Shown here: piece after piece, positions 49,855-61,212 of the stretch
Layout of the letters: each line of letters begins with the position of its first letter
Numbering within the stretch: the first letter of the stretch is position 1
DNA from: Paracoccus isoporae
GTDB taxonomy: Bacteria; Pseudomonadota; Alphaproteobacteria; Rhodobacterales; Rhodobacteraceae
Assembly (NCBI RefSeq): GCF_900101865.1
Contig: NZ_FNAH01000004.1
Span: 1-64,000, forward strand
Direction: 5' to 3'
Length of the DNA: 64,000 nucleotides
Position numbers and translations under genes: made by a program
Notes under the pieces: generated by a model
What the model saw: the letters and a program-made list of their open reading frames with translations, nothing else
Told to the model about the DNA's origin: nothing
The model's database searches: none

Positions 49855-51051
49855 ATGCGCAGGGCATGGCGCAATGTGGCCGTGCTCGTCATCGCGCAGG
49901 CGCTGATGGGGGCGCAGATGCCGATGATCTTCACCGTCGGCGGGCTGGCGGGCCAGATGCTGTCGCCCAATCCCTGTCTCGCGACGCTGCCGATCTCGAT
50001 GGTGGTGCTGGCCACGGCGCTGAGCGCGCGGCCGCTGGCGGGGTTCATGCAGCGACACGGGCGCCGCGCCGGATTCCAGGTCGGCGCGGTAAGCGGCGCG
50101 GTGGGGGCGGCGGTCTCGATGCTGGGGCTGTGGCAGGGCAGTTTCGTGATCTATCTGGCCGGGCATGTGCTGACCGGGGTCTACATGGCGTCGCAGGGGT
50201 TTTTCCGCTTCGCCGCCACCGACACAGCGCCGGATCATTTCGCGCCGCGCGCCATAAGTTTCGTGTTGGCCGGCGGGCTGGCCTCGGCCTTCGTGGCGCT
50301 CGGGCTGTTGCGCGTGACCGATGGCGGCTCGGCCATCCCGTTCCTGCTGAGCTATGCGGCGATCATCGGGCTGAACCTGGTCGGGTTCCTGGTGTTTTTC
50401 GCCCTCGACATCCCGCGCCCGCCTGCGCCCGAGGACGGGGCCGCAAAGACAAGGCGCAGCGCGATTGAGATCCTGCGCGATCCGCGCCTGCTGGTGCCGA
50501 TGATCTGCGCGATGGTGTCCTATGCGCTGATGAACCTGGTGATGACCTCGACGCCGCTCGCCATGGTCGGCTGCGGGCTGGACCGCAGCCAGGCCGGAGA
50601 TGTCGTGTTCGCGCATGTGCTGGCGATGTTCGTGCCGTCCTTCTTCACCGGGCATCTGATAAACCGCTTCGGCGCGGCGCTGATCGTCGGCACCGGGCTT
50701 GCCATTCTGGCCGCCGCCGGGGCGGTGGGGCTGAGCGGCGTTGCGCTCGGGCAGTTCTATGTCACGCTGATCCTGCTCGGCATCGGCTGGAATTTCGGCT
50801 TTATCGGTGCCACCACCATGCTGGCCCGCGCCCACGCGCCGGAGGAGCGGGGTCAGGTGCAGGGCATCAATGATCTGGTCGTGTTCGGCGGGGTGTTCAT
50901 GGCTTCGCTGGCCTCGGGCGGGCTGATGAACTGCTCGGGTGCGCTGAGCGCGGAATCGGGCTGGGACGCGGTCAACATGGCGATGGCGCCGCTGCTGGTG
51001 CTGGCGGGGGGCGCGCTGATCTGGCTGCGGATGCGGCCGAAAGAAGCGTAG
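49855..51051 (+). CDS. MFS transporter
   Basis: The 398-residue protein has 12 membrane helices and MFS loops ([20 protein letters not shown] between TM2 and TM3; PEERGQVQGINDLVVFGGVFMASLASG near TM10). ATG 49855 is the likely start; TTG 49813 and an earlier in-frame ATG overlapping eda are alternatives. It is 49 bases after eda. Substrate unknown; sequence resembles sugar or drug efflux-type MFS. Confidence 0.82.
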   Translation: MRRAWRNVAVLVIAQALMGAQMPMIFTVGGLAGQMLSPNPCLATLPISMVVLATALSARPLAGFMQRHGRRAGFQVGAVSGAVGAAVSMLGLWQGSFVIYLAGHVLTGVYMASQGFFRFAATDTAPDHFAPRAISFVLAGGLASAFVALGLLRVTDGGSAIPFLLSYAAIIGLNLVGFLVFFALDIPRPPAPEDGAAKTRRSAIEILRDPRLLVPMICAMVSYALMNLVMTSTPLAMVGCGLDRSQAGDVVFAHVLAMFVPSFFTGHLINRFGAALIVGTGLAILAAAGAVGLSGVALGQFYVTLILLGIGWNFGFIGATTMLARAHAPEERGQVQGINDLVVFGGVFMASLASGGLMNCSGALSAESGWDAVNMAMAPLLVLAGGALIWLRMRPKEA

Positions 51052-51107
51052 GTCTAGCAATCACCGCCGCGTACAGGCCGGCCCGGAGCAAGGGGCGTAG
51101 CCCCGCC

Positions 51108-51241
51108 GGGCCAGCGGCCGACCGCCCCACAGGGCGGCCGCTTCTTCGCCGGTCCGCGCTGAAGTTCTGTCACATGTGGCTGTACCATAAAGGCGCACAG
51201 CAAACCCTCAGCAGCGGCAGCCCGCGGTCGGCCGCTGGCCC
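51108..51241. repeat. Long-range 18-bp inverted repeat between MFS and pgi genes
   Basis: GGGCCAGCGGCCGACCGC (51108-51125) and its exact complement GCGGTCGGCCGCTGGCCC (51224-51241) flank 98 bases that contain no gene. Next to the left arm is a GGGGCGTAGCCCC hairpin and CCGCCGGGCC. This sort of GC-rich palindromic cassette looks like the small intergenic repeats scattered in Rhodobacteraceae genomes. The arms lie between convergent genes, so a large terminator-like structure is another reading. Confidence 0.65.
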
Positions 51242-51271
51242 TCTGTCTGGAGTGACGGGCTAGGTCTGCGC

Positions 51272-52885
51272 CTAGCCCCTCATCGCCAGAATATCCCGCG
51301 CCAATGCCAGGGTGGAGGCATCATGTCCCGGCGCGTCCTCGCCATCCAGAAGCGGCGCCACCTTCAGCGCCAGCTCCTTGCCCAGCTCCACCCCCCATTG
51401 ATCGAAGCTGTTGATGCCGAGGATCACGCCCTCGACAAACACCCGATGCTCATAAAGTGCCACGATCTGGCCCAGCGTGTAGGGGGTGAGTTGCTCGATC
51501 AGCAGCGTGGTGGACGGTCGGTTGCCGGGGAACACGCGGTGGCTCGCCTGCCGCTCCAGCTCTTCTCCTTCCAGCCCCTTCTTGCGCATCAGATCGCGGG
51601 CAGTGTCCAGATCCCGGCCGCGCATCAGCGCCTCGGACTGGGCGAGGCAATTGGCCAGCAGAAGCCTGTGGTGGTGATCCAGCTCCGGCTCATGGCCCCG
51701 CGCGGCGGCGATGAATTCGCAGGGCACGATCTGGGTGCCCTGATGGATAAGCTGATAGAAGGCGTGCTGGCCATTCGTGCCCGGCTCGCCCCAGACGACG
51801 GGGCCGGATGGGCGGGTCAGCGCGGTGCCATCCATCGCCACGCGCTTGCCATTCGATTCCATCTCCAGTTGCTGAAGATAGGCGGGCAGCCGGGCAAGAC
51901 GGTTGTCATAGGGCAGAACGGCGCGGGTCGGATAGCCGCAGATCTGGTGATGCCAGATCCCCACGAGCGCCAGCAGGACCGGCATATTCTCGGCCAGGGG
52001 CGCGTCGCGGAAATGCGCATCCATCGCCGCCGCGCCGCGCAGGAAGTCGCGGAAATGCTGCGGGCCGATGGCGATCATCAGCGACAGCCCGATCGGCCCC
52101 CACATCGAATAGCGCCCGCCGACCCAGTCCGCGAAGCCGAACACGCGGGACGGGTCGATCCCCCATTCCGCGGTCTTGTCCTCGGCCGAACACAGCGCCG
52201 CGAATTGCGCGGAGGGCTCGCGGATCGACTGCTTCATCCATGCCATCGCGGTTTCGGCATTGGTCATCGTCTCGATGGTGGTGAAGGTCTTGGACGCCAC
52301 GATCACCAATGTCGTCGCGGGGTCGAGCCCGCCCAGCGTCTCGGCAATATCCGCGCCATCCACGTTGGAGACGAAATGTGTGCGCGGCCCGTCATGGAAG
52401 GGAGACAGCGCCAGCGTGGCCATGGCCGGGCCCAGATCCGAGCCGCCGATGCCGATATTGACCACATCGGTGATGCGCCCGCCCTGCCCCGCGAAACTGC
52501 CATCGCGGACCGCGTCTGCGAATCCCGCCATCCGGTCGAGCGTGGCCGACACATCGGCCGAGATCTCCTCGCCATCCACCACCAGCTTCCGATCCGGGTT
52601 GCGCAGGGCCGTATGCAGAACCGCGCGATCCTCGGTTTCGTTGATGCGGTCCCCGTCGAACATCGCGGCCCGGCGTTCGGGCAGATCGGCGGCCAGTTCG
52701 AGCAGCGCGGCGCGGCGCTCCGCGTCGATGCTGGTCTTGGAATAATCGAAGACCATCCCGTCCGCCGCGATGCGAAAGCCCGAGGCGCGGTCGGGATCGG
52801 CGTCGAACAGATCGGAGATGCGGCGCCCTTCGGCCGGGCGCAGCGTGTCGAGGCGGGTCCAGATCGGGTCGAGATTATTCGGCAT
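51272..52885 (-). CDS. pgi: Glucose-6-phosphate isomerase
   Basis: The 537-residue enzyme has the PGI signatures [52 protein letters not shown] with the catalytic Glu, and the C-terminal [14 protein letters not shown] (catalytic Lys). It interconverts glucose 6-phosphate and fructose 6-phosphate. ATG 52885 overlaps the pgl stop by 11 bases. It is last in zwf-pgl-pgi. Confidence 0.96.
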   Translation of the reverse strand: MPNNLDPIWTRLDTLRPAEGRRISDLFDADPDRASGFRIAADGMVFDYSKTSIDAERRAALLELAADLPERRAAMFDGDRINETEDRAVLHTALRNPDRKLVVDGEEISADVSATLDRMAGFADAVRDGSFAGQGGRITDVVNIGIGGSDLGPAMATLALSPFHDGPRTHFVSNVDGADIAETLGGLDPATTLVIVASKTFTTIETMTNAETAMAWMKQSIREPSAQFAALCSAEDKTAEWGIDPSRVFGFADWVGGRYSMWGPIGLSLMIAIGPQHFRDFLRGAAAMDAHFRDAPLAENMPVLLALVGIWHHQICGYPTRAVLPYDNRLARLPAYLQQLEMESNGKRVAMDGTALTRPSGPVVWGEPGTNGQHAFYQLIHQGTQIVPCEFIAAARGHEPELDHHHRLLLANCLAQSEALMRGRDLDTARDLMRKKGLEGEELERQASHRVFPGNRPSTTLLIEQLTPYTLGQIVALYEHRVFVEGVILGINSFDQWGVELGKELALKVAPLLDGEDAPGHDASTLALARDILAMRG

Positions 52886-53545
52886 AATGCACCGTGGCGT
52901 CGCGAAGGAAGAGGGAGATCGGGGCATCCGCCGGATCGGCCCCGATGGCGGTGTCGAGCGCGGCGCGCTTCTCGGCGCCCGCGATCATGATATGGGTGTG
53001 CAGCGCCGATTGCAGCGCCGGCGCAGTCAGGGTGATGCGCGGCTCGGCCCCGCCACCTGCCGCCATGACAGCGGGCGCGTCATGGGCCATCAGCCGGTCG
53101 AGACCCGGCGCATTCGGGAACAGGCTGGCAGTGTGCATATCGTCGCCCATGCCCAGCACCAGAACCGTGATCGGCAGATGCGCCTGCATCTTTTCCGCCA
53201 GATCCGGCGCGGCGACCTCGGGCGTCGCGGCGCCGGTATAGAGATCCAGATACTGCGCCGCCTCTGCCGGCCCGGTCAGCAGCGTCTGGCGCAGCATGGC
53301 AGAGTTGGAGCGAGGATGATCCCAGTCCACCCAGCGTTCGTCGTTCAGGAACACCGTCACATTGCCCCAGTCGAGCGGCAGGTCCGACAGCGCCCGGAAC
53401 ATGGCCGCAGGCGTCGAGCCGCCCGGCACGCACAGGCTGGTCGCCCCGATCGCATCGAGGTTCTGGCGCAGCTCCGTCGCGATGCGGTCGGCCAGCGACA
53501 GTGCCATCATCTCGCGGTCGGGATAGGTCACGATCTCGGGATGGC

Positions 53546-53549
<4 letters not shown>
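52875..53549 (-). CDS. pgl: 6-phosphogluconolactonase
   Basis: The 224-residue NagB-like enzyme has [43 protein letters not shown] and [21 protein letters not shown]. It hydrolyses 6-phosphogluconolactone. It overlaps zwf by four bases (ATGA) and pgi by eleven. Confidence 0.94.
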
Positions 53550-54994
<1,445 letters not shown>

Positions 54995-55029
54995 GGGCAC
55001 CTCCTTGGAATGAAGCTCTCCGTAACCGA

Positions 55030-55042
55030 TGTTAGCGGTATC
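55030..55042. promoter_or_regulatory. LacI-type operator-like site before zwf
   Basis: On the reverse strand the site reads GATACCGCTAACA, which matches GTTACCGCTAACA (edd) in 11 of 13 bases. It lies 35 bases before the zwf start codon. Confidence 0.55.
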
Positions 55043-55059
55043 AGCAAGCAGTGCGCGCA

Positions 55060-55602
55060 TCAACGGCTCAATGCCTTGCCGAGACGTGGCAGGCGGGCGC
55101 GTTTCATCAGCGCTCGCAGCTCCATCGCCCCGCCCAGCCGTTCGGCCTTGGCATGCGCGGTTGCAGCGGCGCGGGCGACGGGGTCGGGATCATGCGCCCA
55201 GAGATCGGTCAGAAACGCGTCCGGGTGCAGCGCGTGCAGTCCGGCGGCGGCCATGGCCGGGCGGGGGAAATCGCGCAGATTGAAGGTCACGATCTGCCCG
55301 GCGCCCGCCTGCAGCGCCGTGGCCACGACATGCCGGTCGGCCGGGTCGGGCAGATCGAGACCCGCGGCCGCATCCTCCGCCGCGTCCACCGCCGCACCCG
55401 GAAACCGGTCACGCAGCCGGGCCGCCTCGGCCCCGGCGATCTCGGCATCCACCGGACCCAGGCGGGCGGCCGCGCGGGTCCATTCGACCAGGATCCGCTC
55501 GGACCAGACGGGCCGATACAGACCCGCCGCCGCGACATCGCACAGGATCTCGCGCAGCACGGTCGGGAACAGCACGCAGGCATCCAGCACCGCCGCCCGC
55601 AT
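55060..55602 (-). CDS. PIN-domain protein (RSP_2648-like)
   Basis: The 180-residue protein has the PIN acidic residues: Asp in VLDACVLFP, Glu in ILVEWTRAAA and the Asp cluster in LPDPADRHVVATALQAGAGQIVTFNLRDFP. It is a putative metal-dependent RNase. It starts in the stop codon of the RNA methyltransferase gene (TGATG), so the two are coupled. No antitoxin gene accompanies it, so it need not be a toxin. Confidence 0.83.
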   Translation of the reverse strand: MRAAVLDACVLFPTVLREILCDVAAAGLYRPVWSERILVEWTRAAARLGPVDAEIAGAEAARLRDRFPGAAVDAAEDAAAGLDLPDPADRHVVATALQAGAGQIVTFNLRDFPRPAMAAAGLHALHPDAFLTDLWAHDPDPVARAAATAHAKAERLGGAMELRALMKRARLPRLGKALSR

Positions 55603-56795
55603 CAGCCGTCCAGCCGAAAGAACAGCGCCTTGAGATAGCCGGTCTCGGCCAGTTGCGGCAGGGTCGGGTGATCGGGGCCCGCCTGCCCGGTATGGATCAG
55701 CTGGCCGCGCCGTCCGCTCCGGCCGATGCCGCGGGAAGAGACATTGCGGAAGCTGGTCAGATCGGCGGCGTGGGAACAGGAACACAGCCCCAGATAGCCG
55801 CCGGGCGCCACCAGCGGTGCCGCCAGCCTCGCCACCCGCTCATAGGCCCGCAGCCCTGCCTCAAGCGCGGGTTTCGCGGGCGCGAAGGCGGGCGGATCGC
55901 AGATCACCACATCGAACCGGGCACCCTCCGCAGCCAATGCTTCGAGCGCCGCGAACGCATCCTGCTGCCGCACCTCCAGCCGGTCCGCGACGCCCATCGC
56001 GCCCGCCCCCTGCTGCGCGAGATCAAGCGCCGGGGCGGAGCCATCGACCAGCGTGGCATGTTCGGCCCCCGCCCCCAGCATCGCCAGCCCGAACCCGCCG
56101 ACATGGCTGAACACGTCGAGCACCCGCCCGGATGCCAGCCGCTGCGCAAAGGCGTGATTCGGCCGTTGATCGTAAAACAGCCCGGTCTTTTGCCCGCCCA
56201 TCACATCGGCCATGTAGATGGTGCCGTTCATCGGCACCTGGATGGGTGCGGCCGGTGCCGTTCCGCACAGCACCTCCATCCGCTCGGCCAGACCTTCGAG
56301 ACTGCGCGACCGGCCCTGCCCGTTCAGGATTACGGTGGAAATGTCGGCCTCCGCGCACAGCGCCGCCGCGATCTCGCCCGACATCGCGTCGGACCAGGCG
56401 GCGTTGGGCTGGATCACCGCGGTATCGCCGAAGCGGTCGATGATGAGGCCGGGCAGCCCGTCCGCCTCGGCATGGACGACACGATAGAACGGCACATCGA
56501 ACAGCCGGTTGCGCAGCGCGAGCGCCCGGCGCAGCCGCGCCCGCAGCCAATCGCCGTCAATCTGCGCCTGCGGGTCGGCATCCATCACCCGCGCGATGAT
56601 CTTTGAGGCCGGGTTGACTGTCACAAGGGCCAGCGGGCGCCGCTCGGCATCCTCCAGACAGGCGAAACTGCCCGGTGCGATGGTGCGGGTGCGCCGGTCC
56701 GTCACCACCTCGTCGGCGAAAACCCAGGGAAAACCGTGGCGGATGGCCTGCGGTTTCGACTTCGGTCGCAGGCGGATGACTGGTAGCGTGCTCAT
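55602..56795 (-). CDS. Class I SAM-dependent RNA methyltransferase, RlmI-like with N-terminal PUA region
   Basis: The 397-residue protein opens with a PUA-like domain (VIRLRPKSKPQAIRHGFPWVFADEVV), then RVVHAEADGLPGLIIDRFGD. The methyltransferase half has KTGLFYDQRPNHAFAQRLASG, VLDVFSHVGGFGLAMLGAGAEHATLVDGS and VVICDPPAFAPAK (NPPY-like motif). It methylates an RNA, probably 23S rRNA cytosine-like sites by analogy with RlmI. It is followed by a coupled PIN-domain gene. Confidence 0.87.
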   Translation of the reverse strand: MSTLPVIRLRPKSKPQAIRHGFPWVFADEVVTDRRTRTIAPGSFACLEDAERRPLALVTVNPASKIIARVMDADPQAQIDGDWLRARLRRALALRNRLFDVPFYRVVHAEADGLPGLIIDRFGDTAVIQPNAAWSDAMSGEIAAALCAEADISTVILNGQGRSRSLEGLAERMEVLCGTAPAAPIQVPMNGTIYMADVMGGQKTGLFYDQRPNHAFAQRLASGRVLDVFSHVGGFGLAMLGAGAEHATLVDGSAPALDLAQQGAGAMGVADRLEVRQQDAFAALEALAAEGARFDVVICDPPAFAPAKPALEAGLRAYERVARLAAPLVAPGGYLGLCSCSHAADLTSFRNVSSRGIGRSGRRGQLIHTGQAGPDHPTLPQLAETGYLKALFFRLDG

Positions 56796-56888
56796 GCCGG
56801 GGGTTCCTCTCGATTAAGACGGATGTGACACGCCCCCCGCCCGACGACAAGACCGGGTGCCGCTTTCAGGTCCAGCCAGCATTGAATA

Positions 56889-56901
56889 GTTACCGCTAAC
56901 A
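56889..56901. promoter_or_regulatory. LacI-type operator-like site before edd
   Basis: GTTACCGCTAACA is a near-palindrome (arms GTTA/TAAC around CCGC with one offset). It lies 49 bases before the edd start and matches the zwf and eda sites in 11 of 13 bases each. Confidence 0.55.
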
Positions 56902-56950
56902 GACTAGACTCACCGAAAGCCGATTTGCGCCCCAGCCACGGGAGAGAGCC

Positions 56951-58753
56951 ATGACATTGCACAGCACCATCGACCGCGTCACCGACCGGATCCGCGAAAG
57001 GTCCAGCAAGACCCGCTCCGCCTATCTGGACCGCATCGCCAAGGCGGCCGAGGAGGGGCCGCGCCGGGCGCATCTGTCCTGCGGCAACCAGGCCCATGCC
57101 TATGCGGGGATGGAGAACAAGGACGATCTGGCCGCCAGCCGAAAACCGAATATCGGCATTGTCACTGCCTATAACGACATGCTGTCAGCCCATAAGCCGT
57201 ATGAACGCTTCCCCGAGCTGATTCGCGCCGCCGCCGCGCAGAACGGGGCAACGGCGCAGGTCGCGGGCGGCGTGCCCGCCATGTGCGACGGGGTCACGCA
57301 AGGCCGCGCCGGGATGGAGCTGTCGCTGTTTTCCCGCGACGTGATCGCGCTCGCCGCCGGGGTGGCGATGTCACATGACACATTCGATTCGGCGCTGTAT
57401 CTGGGCGTCTGCGACAAGATCGTGCCGGGGCTGATCATCGCGGCGGGCAGCTTCGGGCATATCCCGAGCGTGTTCGTGCCGGCGGGGCCGATGCCCTCTG
57501 GCCTGCCCAATGACGAAAAATCGAAGGTCCGCCAGCAATTCGCCGCCGGAGAGGTCGGGCGCGACCGGCTGATGGAGGCCGAGATGGCCTCCTACCACTC
57601 CCCCGGCACCTGCACCTTCTACGGCACCGCGAACTCCAACCAGATGCTGATGGAGTTCATGGGGCTGCATCTGCCCGGCTCCAGCTTCGTCAATCCCGGC
57701 ACCGAGATGCGCGACGCGCTGACCGGGGCGGCGGTGGAGCGCGCGGCCTCGATCACGAAACTCGGCAATGATTTCCTGCCGGTGGGCGAGGTGCTGGACG
57801 AACGCGCCTTCGTCAACGGCATTGTCGGGCTGATGGCCACCGGCGGCTCGACCAATCTGGTGCTGCATCTGCCGGCCATGGCGCGGGCGGCGGGGGTGCT
57901 GCTGGATATCGAGGATTTCAACGACATTTCGGACAACGTGCCGCTGATGGCCCGGGTCTATCCCAACGGGCTGGCCGATGTGAACCATTTCCACGCCGCG
58001 GGCGGGCTCGGCTACATGATCCGGCACCTGCTGGAGGCCGGGCTGCTGCACGAAGACGTCCGCACCATCGCGGGCGGCGGGCTGGACCGCTACACGACCG
58101 AGCCCAAGATGCGCGACGGCCGCGTGGTCTGGGAGGAGGGCAGCCGCGACTCGCAGAACGACAAGATCCTGCGCCCGGCCACCGACCCCTTCGCCAAGAC
58201 CGGCGGGCTGAAACAGCTTGTCGGCAATCTCGGTCGCGGGGTCATCAAGGTCTCTGCCGTGGCACCCGAGCGCCATGTGATCGAGGCCCCGGCCCGCGTC
58301 TTCACCGATCAGGAGCAGGTCAAGGCGGCCTTCAAGGCGGGCGATTTCACCACTGACACCATCGTCGTCGTCCGCTTTCAGGGTCCGGCGGCCAACGGGA
58401 TGCCCGAGCTGCATTCACTGACCCCGATCCTCTCGGTCTTGCAGGATCGCGGGCTGAAGGTGGCGCTTGTCACCGATGGCCGCATGTCGGGTGCCTCGGG
58501 CAAGGTGCCGGCGGCGATCCATATCGCGCCCGAGGCCGCCAATGGCGGACCCATCGCCAAGCTGCGCGACGGCGACATGGTGCGGCTGGATGCGGTGAAT
58601 GGCGGCATCGAATGTCTTGCGGAGGATTTCGACAGCCGCGACTGCGCCACCCATGACCTGACCCCGAACCAGTTCGGCATGGGCCGCGAGATGTTCGGCG
58701 CCTTCCGGCGTGCGGCGAGCGATGCAACCGAGGGGGCCTGCGCGATCCTGTAG
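56951..58753 (+). CDS. edd: 6-phosphogluconate dehydratase
   Basis: The 600-residue Fe-S dehydratase of the IlvD/Edd family has the early cysteine in [61 protein letters not shown], and [26 protein letters not shown] (third cysteine). The [20 protein letters not shown] region lies at the C-terminus. It dehydrates 6-phosphogluconate to KDPG. It is divergent from the RNA methyltransferase gene. Confidence 0.96.
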   Translation: MTLHSTIDRVTDRIRERSSKTRSAYLDRIAKAAEEGPRRAHLSCGNQAHAYAGMENKDDLAASRKPNIGIVTAYNDMLSAHKPYERFPELIRAAAAQNGATAQVAGGVPAMCDGVTQGRAGMELSLFSRDVIALAAGVAMSHDTFDSALYLGVCDKIVPGLIIAAGSFGHIPSVFVPAGPMPSGLPNDEKSKVRQQFAAGEVGRDRLMEAEMASYHSPGTCTFYGTANSNQMLMEFMGLHLPGSSFVNPGTEMRDALTGAAVERAASITKLGNDFLPVGEVLDERAFVNGIVGLMATGGSTNLVLHLPAMARAAGVLLDIEDFNDISDNVPLMARVYPNGLADVNHFHAAGGLGYMIRHLLEAGLLHEDVRTIAGGGLDRYTTEPKMRDGRVVWEEGSRDSQNDKILRPATDPFAKTGGLKQLVGNLGRGVIKVSAVAPERHVIEAPARVFTDQEQVKAAFKAGDFTTDTIVVVRFQGPAANGMPELHSLTPILSVLQDRGLKVALVTDGRMSGASGKVPAAIHIAPEAANGGPIAKLRDGDMVRLDAVNGGIECLAEDFDSRDCATHDLTPNQFGMGREMFGAFRRAASDATEGACAIL

Positions 58754-58898
58754 GCACGGATCGGAGCGCGGACCGTGGGAAGGCGTTGAGTTGCGTCGAT
58801 GCCTCCTTGGGTCTTTGCAAGTGTCATGCCTGTTCGATGGCGGCTATGCGGGACAAAGCTGCCGTACGCACTTGGTGTAATCTTTGATGCAGAGCGCT

Positions 58899-59243
58899 CT
58901 ATGCTTCTGGTGTTTGCTGGTGGGCTAGGAGGACCCAACTTCCCTCGCTCTTCACATATGTACTGGCGCACAGAGCGACGTAAGGATCGTCGTTCTCTCT
59001 TTGGCCGGTGGCCTTGTAGGCAAGCACAGCAGTATTGCCCGAGCCCGTCTCTGTTTTTTCCTCGAAATCAACGGATTGCCAACGCGGGCCTTGCTTCAAA
59101 CCCTCAACAATTTGTTTTCCTGCAAGAATTCCGACCGGGGGCGGGAAGACCATTCGGGCATCCGATGCCAACGAGCTTTTGTAGAAATCCGGCCCGTCGA
59201 GCCAGAAGCGTTTTTCCATATCCCAAAGCGGTTCAAAGTCCAT
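58899..59243 (-). CDS. NTF2-like/SnoaL-type small protein
   Basis: The 114-residue protein reads [20 protein letters not shown] and has the cone-shaped NTF2 fold pattern with helices at the start and sheets [47 protein letters not shown]. It looks like the DUF4440/SnoaL group; no catalytic pair is obvious. GGAGG lies upstream. The gene is less GC-rich than its neighbours and stands alone in a 750-base interval between edd and the thiolase gene. Confidence 0.82.
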   Translation of the reverse strand: MDFEPLWDMEKRFWLDGPDFYKSSLASDARMVFPPPVGILAGKQIVEGLKQGPRWQSVDFEEKTETGSGNTAVLAYKATGQRENDDPYVALCASTYVKSEGSWVLLAHQQTPEA

Positions 59244-59505
59244 TTCTTGAGCCTCCTTGACGAACTAATAGCATGTTCATGCTACGAGCGCAGCATCCGG
59301 CACTTCGGGCTCCGAGCGGACACCGGCTCCGACACGCCCCCGCCCGGAACAGCCGGGCCAGCGAAGATATGCTGCTTCCGCGATAAGGCGCATCGCCCGG
59401 AACCTGGCGGCGCCATCCCACGGGCAGGCCCTTGCCCTCGCTGGCGGTTGAAACCGGGCTGAGATCCGTCATGCCGCGCGGCGGTCTGGCGCCACAAAGG
59501 CCGCG

Positions 59506-60711
59506 TCATCCCACCCGCTCGATCGCCACCGCCGTCGCCTCACCCCCGCCGATGCAGAGCGACGCCACGCCGCGCCGCAGATCATGGGTTTCAAGCGCCG
59601 CCAGCAGCGTCACCATCACCCGCGCCCCAGACGCGCCGATCGGATGGCCGAGCGCGCAGGCGCCGCCGTGGACGTTCACCCTGCCATGGGGCAGATCCAG
59701 ATCGCGCATCGCGGCCATGGTCACCACGGCGAAGGCCTCGTTGATCTCGAACAGATCGACCTTTGCCAGATCCCAGCCGGTGCGCTCGGCCAGTCGTCGC
59801 ATCGCACCGACCGGCGCGGTCGGGAACAGGCTGGGCTGGTCGGCGAAGGTCGCGTGACCGGCGATCACCGCGCGCGGGGTCAGGCCCTGCGCCTCGGCCT
59901 GGCTGCGCCGCATCAGCACCATCGCGGCCGCCCCGTCCGAAATGGACGAGCTGTTCGCCGCCGTCACCGTGCCGTCCTTGCGGAAGGCGGGTTTCAGCGT
60001 CGGGATCTTGTCCAGGTTTGCCTTGCCGGGCTGTTCGTCGATCTCCACCACCACGTCGCCCTTGCGGCCGGGCACGGTGACCGGGGTGATCTCGGACGCG
60101 AACTGCCCGCCCGTGATGGCGTTCTGCGCGCGGGTCAGTGATTCGATGGCGAATGCGTCCTGTTCCTCGCGGGTGAAGCCATAGCTCTGCGCGCAATCCT
60201 CGGCGAATGTGCCCATCAGCCGGCCCTTGTCATAGGCGTCCTCGAGCCCGTCGAGGAACATGTGATCCATCACCTGCCCATGCCCCATGCGCATCCCGCC
60301 CCGCGCTTTCGGCAGCAGATAGGGGGCCATCGACATGCTCTCCATCCCGCCTGCGACGGCGATATCCGCGCTGCCGGCCAGGATCAGGTCATGGACCAGC
60401 ATCGCCGCCTTCATGCCCGAGCCGCACATCTTGTTGACCGTCGTCGCCCCCGCGCCGCGCGGCAGCCCCGCGCCAAGCGCCGCCTGCCGGGCGGGCGCCT
60501 GTCCCTGACCGGCGGGCAGCACGCAGCCCATGATGATTTCCTCGATCCGCTCGGGCGCGATCCCGCCGCGCTCCACCGCCGCGCGGATCGCGGCCGCCCC
60601 CAGATCGGCGGCCGGCACGGCGGCGAAATCGCCCTGGAACCCGCCCATCGGGGTGCGCGCGGCGCTGACGATCACCACCGGATCGGAGCTGTTGCTGGTT
60701 TCAGTGGACAT
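59506..60711 (-). CDS. Acetyl-CoA C-acyltransferase (thiolase)
   Basis: The 401-residue thiolase has the nucleophile in NKMCGSGMKA (Cys96), NVHGGACALGHPIGASGAR with the active histidine and SLCIGGGEATA with the second cysteine. It is a biosynthetic or degradative acetyl-CoA acetyltransferase (phaA/atoB-like). GAGGGAAC precedes ATG 60711. No phaB or hbd gene is adjacent, so physiological role is open. Confidence 0.9.
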   Translation of the reverse strand: MSTETSNSSDPVVIVSAARTPMGGFQGDFAAVPAADLGAAAIRAAVERGGIAPERIEEIIMGCVLPAGQGQAPARQAALGAGLPRGAGATTVNKMCGSGMKAAMLVHDLILAGSADIAVAGGMESMSMAPYLLPKARGGMRMGHGQVMDHMFLDGLEDAYDKGRLMGTFAEDCAQSYGFTREEQDAFAIESLTRAQNAITGGQFASEITPVTVPGRKGDVVVEIDEQPGKANLDKIPTLKPAFRKDGTVTAANSSSISDGAAAMVLMRRSQAEAQGLTPRAVIAGHATFADQPSLFPTAPVGAMRRLAERTGWDLAKVDLFEINEAFAVVTMAAMRDLDLPHGRVNVHGGACALGHPIGASGARVMVTLLAALETHDLRRGVASLCIGGGEATAVAIERVG

Positions 60712-60750
60712 GTGTTCCCTCCCTGACATGGCCGGATGGTCCCGGCCGTC

Positions 60751-61209
60751 CTAGTCCCTCGTCGGGCTGCCGAACCGCTCCAGAATGCGGCTGCGGATCT
60801 GCTCGCGCGTCTCGCGGTATTTCTGCAACACCGCCTCGCGCCCCTCGGCCAGCCCGGACGGGTCCATCACCGGCCAGTATTCGATTTCCAGATGCGCATG
60901 ACGGGTCAGCTCGATCGCCTGGCGCTGCGAGGCGGGCGACAGCGCGATGACCAGATCGAAACTGCCCAGATCGTCGCCCCAGCTCTGCATCTCCTCGAAG
61001 CTGCGCGAGCGGTGGCGCGACAGCTCCACCCCGATCTCCTGGCAGACCGCCACCGCGAAGCCGTCGATCTCCAGATCGTTGCGCACCCCGGCGGACTGCA
61101 CATAGGCGGCATGGCCGTAGAATTTCTTCATCATCCCTTCCGCCATGGGCGAACGGACGGCATTGTGATCGCAGCAGAACAGCACCGAATGGGGGATCTG
61201 CGCGGCCAT
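60751..61209 (-). CDS. Low-molecular-weight phosphatase / arsenate reductase-like protein
   Basis: This is a 152-residue protein with the phosphatase loop FCCDHNAVRSPMAEG (C-x5-R-S, Cys13 and Arg19) and the C-terminal VMDPSGLAEG, the aspartate loop of LMW protein tyrosine phosphatases. An arsenate reductase role is possible. It lies three bases after the UPF0262 gene, a grouping conserved with hisD in this family. Confidence 0.85.
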   Translation of the reverse strand: MAAQIPHSVLFCCDHNAVRSPMAEGMMKKFYGHAAYVQSAGVRNDLEIDGFAVAVCQEIGVELSRHRSRSFEEMQSWGDDLGSFDLVIALSPASQRQAIELTRHAHLEIEYWPVMDPSGLAEGREAVLQKYRETREQIRSRILERFGSPTRD

Positions 61210-61212
61210 GAA

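Noticed and set aside
55602..55785. Longer start of the PIN gene reaching to 55785
   Set aside because: The extension runs inside the methyltransferase gene in another frame; the PIN fold begins at ATG 55602, coupled by TGATG.
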